Below, one piece after another: positions 35,140-47,110 of a stretch of DNA of 64,000 nt. The notes under the pieces were generated by a model. The model was not told the DNA's origin. It saw nothing but the letters and a program-made list of their open reading frames with translations, and searched no databases. This stretch comes from Sanderia malayensis. Lineage: Eukaryota; Cnidaria; Scyphozoa; Semaeostomeae; Pelagiidae. The stretch covers positions 5,332,001-5,396,000 of the forward strand of contig RQOL01000729.1 in assembly GCA_013076295.1 (NCBI GenBank), written 5' to 3'. Numbering within the stretch: position 1 is the first letter of the stretch; each line of letters begins with the position of its first letter. A program made the position numbers and the translations under genes.

Positions 35140-35460
35140 AGTAGATAAAAGAAGTTAAAAAGAGCGTTGCTTAAAAAAAAACAAGACGGTGAAATTTGTA
35201 ACAGGTGCGAGTTCTTTGTATCTCTCTAATCAGGGCACGTATAATTTGTTAATGAAAAATAAGTATGCGATGAATAGACAGGATTTATCAATAAGACCTT
35301 TGGAGTTTAAGAAAAAAAGGTCACTCCAGCGGATTTAAGAGAAAGTGTTGAAAAATAATTTAAAGGCGATTCTGAAATATAAAAAGAAGAATTGAAGAAG
35401 ATTGGTGATGATTCCATCGAATAATGGGTTAGTTGTTGGTGGAATAATTCTAATATAAGT
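35140..35460 (+). pseudogene. Decayed open frame, unrecognised
   Basis: Between the first two Polinton genes a frame reads through codons for GASSLYLSNQGTYNLL and RQDLSIRPLEF. It then changes frame near 35,320 and meets several stops. Codon use resembles the neighbouring genes. It may be the remnant of a small Polinton gene; the identity is unknown. Confidence 0.3.
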
Positions 35461-35462
35461 AA

Positions 35463-37198
35463 ATGGAAGGAAATGAGAACAGACCTTTGCTAACACAACA
35501 TAAAGAGAATGAAGTAGAAAACGAAAGGAAAGATGGGGAGGTAGGGATTAATAATAAACATGTATTGATTCCATTACGAGATTACAAAAGATTGCAAGAA
35601 ATTAAAGCATTAGATGTCCCAAATAATTATGAACAAAAAATTAAAGAGTTACGCGAGAGAGCGTTAACAGTGGAGAACCCGGTGGAAAGAGTTGCGTTGT
35701 TAAATAAAGCAAATCAATTAGCTGAAATGTTAAAATCAGTGTATGTAGAATCAGGGTTGGAAACACAAAATGCAGGAAGGCAAAAGAACGAAATGCTTGA
35801 GACAAATGTGCAAAGGCAAAGAATTGAAGAATTAAATCAACAGATAAAACAAATAAGTAACAATAAGAACATTTTGGCTGGGGAAAAAGGAGAGAAAATT
35901 AAAAGGCTTATTCAACAAGTGCAATTATTAAGAAATGTGTTCCAAGAAAAGAAAGAAAGATATTTGAAAGAAATATTGAATGGGGATGATGTGACAGATG
36001 TAAATGTAAAGGTAGTAAATCAACTAAAACCTCACGTTTTACAATTTGTGAAAGCGTTGAGACAAACTAAAGATATAAAGTTTGATAAAGAAGATAATAC
36101 GCTTCATATAGGAGATGAATTTATTCCGGATGTTGGAAAAACGGAAAAATTTGTGGAATATATTAATAACCCGCACAAATTTATGAATATTCCAGTTGGT
36201 TTGATTTCGGTAGCTAAAAAATTAGTAGCGGAGGGAATGAATATAAATGTATTACCTCATGAATTACAAAGAAGAATTGCAATAGAAAGTAAAAAACCAA
36301 TAAAACTAGAAAACGTAGAAAAGGAGGGAAGGGACGGATTAGGATCAGTTGCTAGTCACACTGGAACACCAGAACTACCATCGTCAGCGCGCATTGCGAG
36401 ACACGCATCAAGATTGGAGTGATTTTATTCATCAAAACGAAGGTCAGAAGGAGCTAGACGAAAGGAAAAAGAAACGCCATCATCAATTCAAAGTTCGCAA
36501 CGGTTAGCAAAATTAGAGAGAATTAATACAGCAAGCCGGAATTTAGAAGGTGATAGTGATTCAGAGTGTCCTACCCATTCACCTATTGCAACGCGTACAA
36601 GAGCAAATCAACGTTTAAAGAGAAGGTTAGATAAAGATTTGGAAGGTCAAGGTTATAGTAATATTTCAAACATGGTAGAACCGCAAGTGGAGCAATCACT
36701 GAAAAAAATATTATTGAGAGGAAGGTACCAACCATCTTCAGCGTATTCAGATGATTCAGTCTATGAGGATGAAGAGAACGATATGAGTGATAGAGAGAAT
36801 TCTCGTCTTTCGCAAATGGTAGCAGTAAAACGTCCAAGACAAATGGAGAGGGAGGTGTTGTACGCGCCACCGACAAAAGTGAGAGTGGATGAAAATAGAA
36901 TTGCACAGAAAGTAGCCAAAGAGTTGAGTAAAACATACAAGAAGAAACAAGGAAAAAAGAAAAAACTTACATGGGACAGTTCCAGTGAGGAAAATACGTC
37001 AGGTGGTGAAAGTGAATCAGAAACAGAGTCGAGTGAGGATGACAAAAGTGAGTGTTTTGGAAAAAAGCACTTAAATTGATGTTAAAAGCGGAGAAGAAAG
37101 GTGGATTGAGGAAGTATAAGAAAGCTCAGGAGAAAATGATTGCAGACATTGAACGATTATTTAATGAGTATAAAATAGCAGAGGAAAAAAATGAATAA
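35463..37198 (+). pseudogene. Coiled-coil and acidic-tail Polinton protein
   Basis: An ATG at 35,463 opens 319 codons. A TGA at 36,420-36,422 is followed in the same frame by a further 218 codons to 37,079. A frameshift in the A-rich run near 37,063 would lead into a last 40-odd codons ending at 37,198, overlapping the integrase start. The first part is rich in heptad-like Lys/Glu/Leu segments (QQIKQISNNKNILAGEKGEK), suggesting a coiled coil. The last part is disordered, with Ser/Glu-rich runs (SSSEENTSGGESESETESSE). Function unknown; a structural or DNA-associated role is a guess. Confidence 0.55.
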
Positions 37199-38498
37199 AA
37201 TTAATGAGCAGAGAATCGTAAATGAAAAATTATCTGAATTATATAATACCCCGAGTTTTCCTGGTTCATTTTCTGGCTTGAATAAATTTTATACGTATGC
37301 AAAGAAGGAAATACCGAAATTAACAAGAACGCAGGTAATAGAATGGTCAAAGTCGAATATTACACATGGAGATTATAAACCAATAAAGAAGCAGTTTGTG
37401 CACCCACCAATAAGATCAGGTCGACAGGATTATTGCTGGGAAATTGATTTAATGGATGTTCAAAGCGATTATATATTTCATCCTGACTTTAACAAAGGAA
37501 TTAAATATCTATTTTGTTGTGTAGATCAATTTGATAAACATGCATGGGTAAGACCGATGGTGAATAAGTCCGGTCCATCTAGTGTGTTAGCTATGCAAAG
37601 TATATTTGATTCAACAGAATGTCGCCCCAAGTTGATACGTGCGGATAGAGGGTCGGAATTTATTAATGCATCCTTTAAAACATTAATGACAAAGAACAAT
37701 GTGAAATTAATATTTGCGAATGATGATCCAAAATGTGCTATAGTGGAAAGATATAATAGAACGTTGAAGTTGAAACTAGTGCGCTATATGTAAGCGAAGA
37801 ATTCTAAGAATTATTTGGATGTGTTGGATGAAATAGTAGAAAGTGTGAATAATTCCTATCATCGAATAATAGGAATGGTGCCTAATGAAGTAAATGTAAA
37901 TAATTATGAAGAAGTAAGGCAGAATTTACAAAAATACTGGAAACAACAAGAGGACAAAATTCCAGACTCGCGTAAACCGAGAAATGCAGAAGAAGTGAAG
38001 AGAGGGAAAAAGAGAAAAATAACGTCGAAATATAAAAAAGGGGCATATGTACGAATTGCGCAAGCAAAAAAAGTGTTTAAAAGAGGTTTCCATAAACAAT
38101 GGACAAATGAAATATTTATCATAGGTAAAGTTGATTTGACATATACACCATTTGCATATTCATTGATTGATTTAGGTGGGTTACCAGTAGACGGAAAATT
38201 TTTTACGGATCAATTACAAGAAGTAGTGTTTCCGGAAATTGTAAAAATACAGGACAGAGTTAAAAAAGAAAAAGACTGGTCATTAATAGCAACCCCGATA
38301 TATTGGAAAGCTGTATGGGTGTTAACAAAAGATATACATCATTCAAAAGTGACTAGATTGAACATGTTAAAAAATAGTGATTTTATATCAAAAAACGTGT
38401 TTTTAGATAGTTTAAAGGAAGAGAATAGGATAAATGAGAAAGAAAGGAGAAAAAATGACCAGGTAGGACGTGATAGAGATGATATTGAAAAAGAATGA
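37191..38498 (+). pseudogene. Polinton integrase (retroviral type)
   Basis: The frame from the ATG at 37,191 contains the catalytic triad Asp86 (WEIDLMD), Asp152 (RADRGSEF) and Glu186 (AIVERYNR). An in-frame TAA at 37,791-37,793 interrupts it right after the core. The same frame then continues to 38,498 with the C-terminal region, including a chromodomain-like stretch (KKGAYVRIAQAKKVFKRGF) and a lysine/glutamate-rich end. Full length would be about 435 aa, normal for the family. It would insert the element into chromosomal DNA. It overlaps the next gene by an ATGA. Confidence 0.92.
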
Positions 38499-39783
38499 CA
38501 AGTAAGCCACAAAAAATAGTTGCTATTTCGTCAGCAGCTGCATCAGCAAAGGATAAACATTTCAAATTTTGCGTGACATTAAATAAAAAACTATCATTGG
38601 ATGCAACAAAAGATTGGAAAATATGTTGTATTAAATGTATATTGCCAGGATATGAACAAGTGGACTATGCGCGACATATATGGGTGCAAAGAATAAGTTC
38701 ACCATTCAATCAACAAGTGATGTGTTTAAGAATAATTTTAATGTGGATGTACTTAAAAATAATCATAAGTATAATTTGGTATTTAATACGGACGGGACAG
38801 GAAACGGTTGGATTGGGAATCAATTGCCGCGTATCCATCTAGAAAGAGATAAAGCAATACAATGGAATAATGATGGAAGAAATTGGTAATTTGCCGATCT
38901 AAATACGTTTTTAAATAGACCGATAAATATTGATTTTGATTTTGTCAGTTGGAAAGATGGAAAAGGTGTATGGGAAAAAGAATCCATAATATTTATCAAA
39001 CCCATAACGGGTTCCCCTGATGTTTTTGATTTGGGTTTTAAAGGAATGAACATTCAAAATGAAATGGGGTTTAATTCGAAGCAACAATTTATGACATGTA
39101 GATTGAGTAGAATGTTAGTGGAACTATTGGGAATGGATAATTGGACGTCCGACTATTTTCCCGAAGTGATTCAGGAATACCATGACAAATTTGTTTCTAT
39201 CTATGGAAATACACCACATGATTTTCTAAAGTATATAACGCAACATGCACCAAATACACGATATGCTTATTATGTCTTACATCAGATTTATGTATAGGGA
39301 TCGGATATAAATTTCGTTAACGATTATCTAGATATCTTGTTTTGGACAAATTTGAAACATAATGAAAATAGTATAGATCTGTATAATGAAGGATATCCAG
39401 CCCCAGCATATAAAGGATGTTCGCGTCGAATTCCATTTTCGGTCGCATCGCATTTATTTAATAAACATGCAGAACCATTTTCATTAAATTGTGATTTAAT
39501 TACATATAATTATGCAGCTGGTATATCAGCTCGATCATTGGCAAATATATTTATCGAATTTAAAGCGAATAATAAAACAAAGTATAAAAATCAACTATTT
39601 GAGTTTAAGCAGTTAGCGTTCTCACTAGTTCAACAACGAGAATTTCAAACGTTTTGGTTGGGAATAACTCCAAATCGAGCAGACGAACAGGAGGATGATT
39701 CAAAGAAGATAATTATTGCACACAGTCGCAGAAAGTTAGATGGGACAAGTATTATTGGTCTATATATTACTAGTGAAGTATAA
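38495..39783 (+). pseudogene. Virion-type Polinton protein, about 430 aa, broken
   Basis: It starts at the ATG in ATGA at 38,495. The first frame (TSKPQKIVAISSAAASAKD...) is open to a frameshift near 38,680. The second frame then carries on past a TAA at 38,887-38,889 and a TAG at 39,295-39,297 to the stop at 39,783. The N-terminal segment LNKKLSLDATKDWKICCIK resembles the N-terminal part of the gene at 40,290 (ANNELNIDVYDGWQVALKK). Such paired proteins lie between integrase and capsid genes in animal Polintons. A structural role is likely but unproven. Confidence 0.6.
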
Positions 39784-40277
39784 TGTTTGACCTAAGGTTG
39801 ATTAAAGTAATAAATAAGCAAATTAAATTGTGTAACAAGAATGATGAGGTGATGTTTACACATAACTTCAATGGAAAATTGAAAGTCGCTGTAGAAAAAA
39901 TATATTTTTCACGTGACTGCTTCAATAGATTGTTGGATATTTCAAGCAAGGAATTGGTGACACGAAATTTAATACATTTTCCTTGGGGATGGAGTGATTG
40001 TTTGATTAACGGAAAACAAGAAGTGAATTTAGTATCATTGTTAACGAATATTCATTTTAACCATTGTGATTATGTACATAAATTTGGAGATCAAAAAAGT
40101 GTTTATATATATCAACCGACACATTTAGATTTTAAAGAGTGTAATTATGTCAATGAACTTAAATGTACAAAATATTTAAGAGATATTGCTAATAATATTA
40201 TACTTCAACCTAATTGTTTTGCTGTAGAACTTATATTTGCTGATAATACGACTACATTTGTCGATATGGTTATTTGA
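39783..40277 (+). CDS. Intact Polinton gene, 164 aa, unknown
   Basis: The ATG overlaps the upstream stop (TAATG at 39,781-39,785), which suggests coupled expression. The 164-codon frame is uninterrupted (MFDLRLIKVINKQIKLC ... FADNTTTFVDMVI). It has no signal peptide or membrane segment and no motif I know. It lies between two virion-type genes, so a structural or assembly role is plausible by position only. It is one of the few + strand Polinton genes without a visible break. Confidence 0.65.
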   Translation: MFDLRLIKVINKQIKLCNKNDEVMFTHNFNGKLKVAVEKIYFSRDCFNRLLDISSKELVTRNLIHFPWGWSDCLINGKQEVNLVSLLTNIHFNHCDYVHKFGDQKSVYIYQPTHLDFKECNYVNELKCTKYLRDIANNIILQPNCFAVELIFADNTTTFVDMVI

Positions 40278-40289
40278 ACGTTTGTAACA

Positions 40290-41520
40290 ATGTCATTAGC
40301 TAGTGAAAATACATTTATTTTACAAGGATATTATGACAGTGAAAATCCAAATTCCAATCTCGCATTTAATGAACATATTCAAACCGCTAATAATGAATTA
40401 AACATTGATGTGTATGACGGTTGGCAAGTTGCTTTGAAAAAAATTGTATATGATTTTAAAGATCAACAAGAGTTGAAAAGTCTGCGTACTCCAATTGGTG
40501 AACATTATAATGTAGAAGATTGGATAGTGGAAATATATCTAGGTGCATGGAAGAGTTACAACCATGATCGGTCAGCGAACTTAATACGGGAGCAGGTTAT
40601 GTTTGAAACAAGAAACGCAAATGATAGTAGTTATATAAATCATTATTATAATGCGGTTACTAATATAGATGTGAGAAAGCATGTGAAATATGAAATGAAT
40701 TTTGCGAAACCAATGGCACCGATAATGCGTATTGATATAGCAAAAAATTTACAAAAGAGATTTGGGGAAGGAAAAACGAAATCCGCGATTACAATGAATA
40801 TAAAACAACGAAAGAAATGTCAACCGGAAAGACATACACATTTACAGAAGCTATAAAATTTGCATTTAAACAATTTCCAGATGTGCAATCCAAAAAATTA
40901 TTAAGCACATATTTTCCGGATGACCTATGGAAACAATCATTTGCAATAGACTGGAAACTTGTGAGGAATACGAAAGAGGGAACAGAACGGGTGGAAATTA
41001 GTAATATCCCACCATATTGTATACACATCGCGATTGGGTCGCAGATGCTTCCGTTCTGCGGGTTTGATGTGTTAGATGTATTATTGGATGAACAGAAGGC
41101 TATAATTTGGAAACAATATGAACAAGCCTGCTTTAATAAAGGAGCTGTTGTAGGCAAAGTAGATCAATTATTTTGGTTACCGGAAGGTTGTTCCACGAAG
41201 ACAGGAGAACCCTATTCAAAAGTAGTAAAGCCAATGTCAAAAAATGATAGCGTAATACATGCCGACCAATATTTTATATATAGTGATAATGTACAAGGAC
41301 AATTTGTAGGAGATGAATCGGTTCCATTGTTAGATATAATCCCAGGATTCGTTTAACTCCAAACATTCGTCAGGATTATGTATCATATGAACCAGAAACA
41401 TTACAATTTTGCGATTTAAAAGATCAGCAGGTAACTCGTTTTCATTGTACAATATTGGATTCGAAAGGGCGGAAAATTGTTGTAAAAGCATATGTGGATT
41501 TATTATTTCGCTTAATATAA
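40290..41520 (+). pseudogene. Virion-type Polinton protein, possible minor capsid protein
   Basis: The ATG at 40,290 opens about 175 codons. The frame shifts near 40,810 into one containing SFAIDWKLVRNTKEG and CIHIAIGSQMLPFCGF, then shifts again near 41,340 into a last frame ending at TAA 41,518-41,520. The last 60 codons include ILDSKGRKIVVKAYVDLLFR, a beta-rich ending common in this class of Polinton protein. Length (about 410 aa) and position fit a minor capsid or penton-like protein, but I cannot confirm a jelly-roll fold from the sequence alone. Confidence 0.5.
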
Positions 41521-41591
41521 CTTATAAAAAGAAAAAACACTAATAAATGAATATAAAAATGGTATTGATACAAGAAATCATGAATATTACA

Positions 41592-43126
41592 TCTAATATA
41601 TATATTCTACGGAGTCACGTGATGACGCACTTTCCCTGCCAAAACAATAGATTCGACCCGAAACAATAGGTCAAACGCCTCAAAACAATGGGCCGAAACG
41701 GCGAATCGGTGATCAATAAGGCTTTTTTCAATGGGGTTGCAAAAGGTTGAGACTTGCATGGAAAGGCTCCGTTTCTGGAGTAGGCAAAAGTTATCTATTT
41801 TTGGAAGCCTATTTTAAAAGAATTTTTGAGTTATTCCATTAATTGCTCCACTAATTGTGCTATCACGAAAAAACGATTTACGCTGGCGAAACTTCCAAAT
41901 TCGCGTCACGAACTCCAATTTCGAAGAAAGCGTTCGCTCTTCATGTGACACGTTTCGCCTTTTGCTGCAATTTGATTGGCTCTTTCGTGACTTCACGTGA
42001 AAAGTCACGTGTTTTTCGTTATCATGCAAATTAGCCCTCGGGTTGAACAGCAGGTACTTTTGGAGAAGACGCGTGTTTTTGTTTTCAACACAAAGGATAA
42101 CTGGGCGCCTTTCAAAGTGTTTTACGACCTGAATTATCTTTGTAAAGCCTTGCTAATTGTTTGAGAGACCTCTGGAAAATTACAGGAGACAATTGAGAAC
42201 ACAGGTGATAGTTTTGTTTTGTTTTTTGAGTGAGATAGTTTTAGTTTTTGTACGACCGCCATTGTTGCTTCGGCATACTGTGACGCTTAGGCCTAATGTA
42301 AACAAAGTCAAAGTTTTAAAAACAAATTATGATACGCGATTATGAGGCGAGCGGAGCGAGCCAAACTATTGTAAGAGGAGTAGCCAGAGGCATGAGCGGG
42401 AGCGAATGCAGCGCACGAAATGCGCCCTATCAGTCAATGTTTGTTGATAACAGATAGACAGGCGAGCGCAGCGAGCCAAGCCATTGTAAGTGGGGCTGAA
42501 AGGGGCATGAGCGTGAGCGAATGCAGCGCACAAAGTGCGCCAACCATAGGCGAGCGCCGCGAGCTAACCCATTGTACGTGGGATTGAAAGGGGCATGAGC
42601 GTCAGCGAATGCAGCGCATGAAGTGCGCCAACCATAGGCGAGCGCAGCGAGCTAACCCATTGTACGTGGGATTGAAAGGGGCATGAGCGTTAGCGAATGC
42701 AGCGCACGAAGTGCGCCCTACCCGTCAATGTTTGTTGATAATAGATGGACAGGCGAGCGCAGCGAGCTAACCCATTGTAAGTGGGGTTGAAAGGGGCATG
42801 AGCGAAGCGAATGCAGCGCACGAAGTGCGCCCTATCAGTCAATGTTTCTTGATAATAGATAGACAGGCGAGCGCAGCGAGCTAACCCATTGTACGTGGGG
42901 TTGAAAGAGGCATGAGCGAAGCGAATGCAGCGCACGAAGTGCGCCCTATCAGGCAATGTTTCTTGATAATAGATAGACAGGCGAGCGCAGCGAGCTAACC
43001 CATTGTGCGTTGGGTTGAAAGGGGCATGAGCGTTAGCGAATGCAGCGCACGAAGTGCGCCAACCAGATTAAGCCTTTTTTACTTGACGGGCTGGGGCGAA
43101 CGAGCGAAGCGAGTGATGACCCCTAG
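41592..43126 (+). mobile_element. Non-autonomous Helitron inserted in the Polinton, 1,535 bp
   Basis: A complete short element with 5' TC at 41,592 (TCTAATATATATATTCT, then CACGTGATGACGC) and 3' CTAG at 43,123-43,126. Host base A lies on the left (41,591) and T on the right (43,127), the Helitron target signature, without a target-site duplication. It contains the 5' block (to about 42,330), about six 114-bp units and a shortened cassette whose GGGG and CCCC arms precede CTAG. This copy fixes both ends of the family and shows that the satellite is internal to it. Confidence 0.85.
42355..43075 (+). repeat. 114-bp satellite, about 6.5 units
   Basis: Units alternate between full-length and shortened forms (some lack the segment with GTCAATGTTTCTTGATAATAG). 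Each has GAATGCAGCGCACGAAGTGCG hairpins. The array is internal to the Helitron at 41,592-43,126. Confidence 0.92.
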
Positions 43127-43845
43127 TAAAAAGTGTATTCTGGAGGAATTGTATCACCGGGTATTTATTCTCATCCAAAAATTCCCGGCTTAACTGGACC
43201 GACTCCATCAAATAATGGATTTGAATGGTAGAACGGTGGAATATTAAGTAAATTACAGGGGAAGGGAATTTTATCGACTGTAACAAGTGCTATTCGAAAA
43301 AAAGCAAAAGGTGCAATTGCCAGTGCAGGTAAGTCGTTATTAACGAAAGCAAAACGAAAAACAGTTCAGCATGGGAGGAAAGGGTTAAATAATTTGGTAA
43401 CGCAAGCGAAAAAGAAAGCAATACGGGAATTTGAGAGTGTTGGAAAAAAAAGAAAGCGTTCTAAATCAAAGTCATCTGGTACTTCAGCAAAGAAACAATA
43501 CATTTCAATGCAACAAATAAATAAAGTAATAAAAACACCAAGAGAAGAGAATAAAAAACCAGAAATTATTCTTCCAAAGGCAATTATGCACATAAAACAC
43601 GCGCTAAAACCAAGACATTTGAGTGTAAAAGGTTCAAATTTGAACGTGGCTAAAGTGCATGCGAAAGTAAATAAATTACTAAAAATTCCAAAGAAAAAAT
43701 TGAAGAAGCCAGTTAAAAAGAAAATAAGTAAAATTCTCAAGCGATATCAAGCAATGTACGCGACAGCACACAATTTTTTAAATCGGGATAAACTAGCGAA
43801 TTATAAATTTTAAACAGTTTTTTGAAATTTAGATGAAAAAGGTTT

Positions 43846-43855
43846 TATATAAAGT
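43846..43855 (+). promoter_or_regulatory. TATA box of the capsid gene
   Basis: TTTATATAAAG lies about 45-50 bp upstream of the capsid protein ATG at 43,900 and directly after the basic protein's stop codon. It is a plausible core promoter for a separate transcript. Confidence 0.5.
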
Positions 43856-43899
43856 CCCGATAAAAAAATTAAAACACAAGTTGAGTGGTAAACATCAAA

Positions 43900-45168
43900 A
43901 TGGGGTCTAACGAACCAGAAAGAGTGAGTGATGTACTTAAAGGAACAGAAGAAGATGGTGTGGATGAAAAATTGGCGTTCGATACGAGAGAATATATCGA
44001 TACCGACATTCAAGCACAAAATTTTCATCGAATAATCCCAATGAATGATCAACCAGGTCGAAGTCATTCGGATATTATTTTTTCTGTCGCAGCGCAAATC
44101 GGAAACTTCTATGATTTTAGTAAGAGCTACATAAAAATGAGTGTGAGATTAGTTCAGGCGGCGACAGGAGCAGCAATTCCTGCTGACAAAGCAGATAAGT
44201 TTATTCTACTCAATAATACTCCTCATTCGATGTTTAAAAACGTAATTTTGCAAATCGATCAAGCAATCATTGAATCACAAAACGGACACTATCCGCAACA
44301 GGCATTTGCTGCCAATTTGTTTGAGCAGAAAAAAGGTGCTCGTGTGCCAGATTGGAATGCTCAAGTATTAGATGAGTATAAAGTAGAATACTGGGATAAG
44401 CAAAAACAAGACATCAAAAATTCAAATACTGAAGGGGTTAAACGAAATAGGTTGTGTAGCAAAAGTCAAACACAACATTTTGAATTCACACCCAAATTGA
44501 ATTTATTTAAATCCACCCACTACACAGACGCAAACTTTCCATTAAAGCTTGTGTTCCAACGTGTTGATCAAAAATATGCAGTGCTTTGTCCGGAAGATGA
44601 AAAAGATACCTTTGATTGGGACATTCAACACATAGAATTGTGTTTGAAAACCATAACGCTTACTGCACCACGCTACACAGAATATCTTAGCAGATTTTAA
44701 GTGTCTCCCACAGTAAACTACGGGTTGGAGAGACTTTTGATCAATTCATAGACCTTGCAAGATAATATGGCGAGATTTACTGTAGAATTAGTACGTGGTG
44801 CAGTTCCAGACGTACTGATTCTTGGGTTTGTAGATTATGAAATTTGGGCAGGAAATACACAAAAAAACCCCTTCAATTTCCAACATCTACCGCAAACAGG
44901 GGCAGATTCCTTTGAATTGACTATTCAAACAAATTACACAAATCAATTGTACATAGATAAGTACGAAAATTGCACAGAATCATTGAATGGAATGTACCGT
45001 GTGCTAGAAGTTCCCTGCCTACAATTTAATGGGGACATGGGAAGGTTAGCGCAAGGGTATGCATTCTATGCATTTAATTTAACAAATACGAGAATTGAAA
45101 AGCAAATCAAGGTGGTGGATGTAAAACAGTCCCACGTCACCATGGAATTGAAAGTTCCAAGACATTGA
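43900..45168 (+). pseudogene. Polinton major capsid protein (double jelly-roll type)
   Basis: The ATG is at 43,900. One frame runs to 45,168 (about 422 codons) but has a TAA at 44,698-44,700 and a TAG at 44,749-44,751. Family landmarks are FILLNNTPHSMFKNV in the first half, and NPFNFQH plus LAQGYAFYAFNLT near the end. These correspond to the conserved first jelly roll and the C-terminal region of Polinton capsid proteins. The protein would form the icosahedral shell. It lies directly upstream of the protease, as in related elements. The stops sit in the region linking the two halves and leave both otherwise undamaged. Confidence 0.85.
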
Positions 45169-45333
45169 AGAAAAAATTGGTCACGTTTGGCTTGATGTAT
45201 TGCAGTAATCATGTTGGAATTAACAAAAATGCAATGATCACATTGGATTATATTCCATAAAGAAAAAAGTAACAAAAAAAACAGTTTATAATTATATTGG
45301 GATAAAAAATAGGAACCCATAGGTTAGCTAATC

Positions 45334-45979
45334 ATGAACGGGGAGGAGATATGTAACATTTGTAAAAAAAGATCCGGATATAAATGAAAGTTTTATAGAA
45401 ATTTTAACAGAAAAGGAAATCAATATACTTATCGCAGATACTAAATTATTTCATGATTGGTTTGAAAATGTGCTACACTGCGATTTTCCTATGTCGTTTA
45501 TTCTGTTTTCACAAGATCGAGATAGTGAAATAGAAGGGGCTGGACATTGGTTGGTGGTGTATTTTGATGTTATGGGTCACTGCTATTTTTTTGATTCATA
45601 CGGATTTAAACCACACGTCACATTTCAACGATTTTGTTTTCGAATCATGCAACAAGCTCAACGTCAATTTCCAAAAATACAGAAGAAATATGGAATAAAT
45701 GAAATAGAGAGAGAAATTCAAGCACGGGATACAGATGTATGTGGAGAATATTGTATTTACTTCTTACATGCAATTAGTACGTGTAAATGGCCAGGACAGG
45801 TATTCTATGTATTAGAAGAAACATTCCTGAAAGTAATAACAGAAGGACAACATGCTAGTCGTCGAGATAAATTTGGAAATTATGGACAATACTATATCAA
45901 TGACCAGTTTGTAAAGGATTGGGTAGAAAGACATTATAATTATAAAGGTGTAAAATCTATCATCCCAAAATCGATATAG
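45334..45979 (+). pseudogene. Adenain-like cysteine protease
   Basis: The frame containing GAGHWLVVYFD (catalytic His), YFFDSYGF (acidic residue) and DTDVCGEYCIYFLH (catalytic Cys) fits the adenovirus-type maturation protease. The frame is open from about 45,345 to 45,979. The likely ATG at 45,334 is one base out of frame with it, so a 1-nt insertion near 45,347 seems to have broken the start. Expected length is about 210 aa. It would cleave capsid precursors during virion maturation. Bases 45,169-45,333 upstream hold no gene I can see. Confidence 0.85.
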
Positions 45980-46182
45980 AAAATGAACATAGGTCTCTTA
46001 CTTATGCGTAGTCGTGTGTGCTCCTTCTTTCGCTTGTATTACGTGGGCTGCCATTCCATCTTTCGCGATGAATCAGCTGCGCCAAGCTAAAAACTTGAAC
46101 CGCAGCTGCTTCACCAGGAAAGAAAATGATAGATAAAGAAGTAACCACACGAAAATACAAATGTAAAGTAATGCATGTCATA

Positions 46183-46734
46183 TTAATTAAACTGTAAATC
46201 ATTGATAAAATCCTCAGGTAAAACCTCTTCAGGCTCGCAAATAGCTCTAAGAACAACAATATCAACCTGATCCTCTACTCGGCGAAGTATTTTATCAAAA
46301 ATAACTATACTATTCGATATATTATTAACGTGTGTGGGTACACGTGTTCTAAGATGTACTCCACGATCTCCAATAGTTTCCAGTAGCTTTGAAATGGTCT
46401 GTTCATTTATCTCGCGCATAAAGATCCACATAAGATTTTGCAACAGCAATCCATTTGAATCTGATGTAATGTGTTGCCAATTGCGCAAAAGAGTGATAAT
46501 ATATTCGTGCACTCGCGGTATATCTCTCCCTGCAAAAATGAACGTAAACGGAACCTTTAGTTGAACATCATCGGAGAATTCACATCGTTTGTCTTCTTTC
46601 ACCTCCTGTTCTATCATGTTTAATTTAGCACGAAGGAGGTTTTCATCATTCTCTAAACGCAGGCCTTCTTGCCCGAAATATATGTCTAAGTTATCCTCCC
46701 CTTCAAGAGGTGCCAAACCCACTAACAAATCCAT
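46183..46734 (-). CDS. Polinton gene, 183 aa, unknown
   Basis: The ATG at 46,734 (MDLLVGLAPLEGEDNLD...) gives 183 uninterrupted codons, ending at 46,183. The protein is acidic and probably soluble. I recognise no domain. A TATATATA box lies about 30-40 bp upstream, with TGATTGATAG just beyond it (46,791-46,800), the same promoter layout as other right-hand genes. It follows the polymerase gene on the same strand and converges on the protease gene. The 46,000-46,180 gap between them shows nothing recognisable. Confidence 0.6.
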   Translation of the reverse strand: MDLLVGLAPLEGEDNLDIYFGQEGLRLENDENLLRAKLNMIEQEVKEDKRCEFSDDVQLKVPFTFIFAGRDIPRVHEYIITLLRNWQHITSDSNGLLLQNLMWIFMREINEQTISKLLETIGDRGVHLRTRVPTHVNNISNSIVIFDKILRRVEDQVDIVVLRAICEPEEVLPEDFINDLQFN

Positions 46735-47110
46735 GGCTTGATGAATAACAAGAAAATGACGGGTGATATATATACTAACATACCTGCCTATCAATCAAAG
46801 TGACAAGATCCTGTCACTCAGATGTCCAATGGTTTGGTATGGATTCCGTCTTCTAATACCTTCCGTTTACAGTAAAATGACGTCAGAGCGCGTTTTTCCT
46901 GTTCATATTGACACACCATCGCGAATTTGCGCTTTAAACCTCTATTCACAGCCATATGATGTTCATTTGTAGTGAGAGCATGTTCATATAAGCCCATTGG
47001 GTTTTGCTAAAATTGACCTTTTTGGATTCCTTTCATAGAAAATTTATAGAGCTGGTTTTCGCTATTCTCTACAACATATGTTTTGCTATTAAGGCTGATC
47101 ATTTTTGTAC

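Larger units (their letters stand above)
41547..43813 (+). pseudogene. Basic core/minor virion protein gene split by a Helitron
   Basis: A short 5' part (41,547-41,591, from ATG) and a long 3' part (43,127-43,813) are separated by the 1.5-kb Helitron. In the rejoined frame a TAA falls right at the insertion point and a TAG follows near 43,229. The 3' part starts with a proline/glycine-rich segment (PGLTGPTPSNNGFEW). It then becomes very lysine-rich (KSLLTKAKRKTVQHGRKG; KKKLKKPVKKKISKIL), with about 190 codons open from 43,232 to 43,813. The character matches basic DNA-packing or membrane-active minor virion proteins of adenovirus-like elements; the assignment is by composition and position. 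Confidence 0.5.

Noticed and set aside
41592..42330. The repeated 800-bp blocks as Polinton terminal inverted repeats
   Set aside because: Their TC start, A/T target and association with CTAG ends show that they are Helitron 5' ends; one copy lies in the middle of the Polinton.
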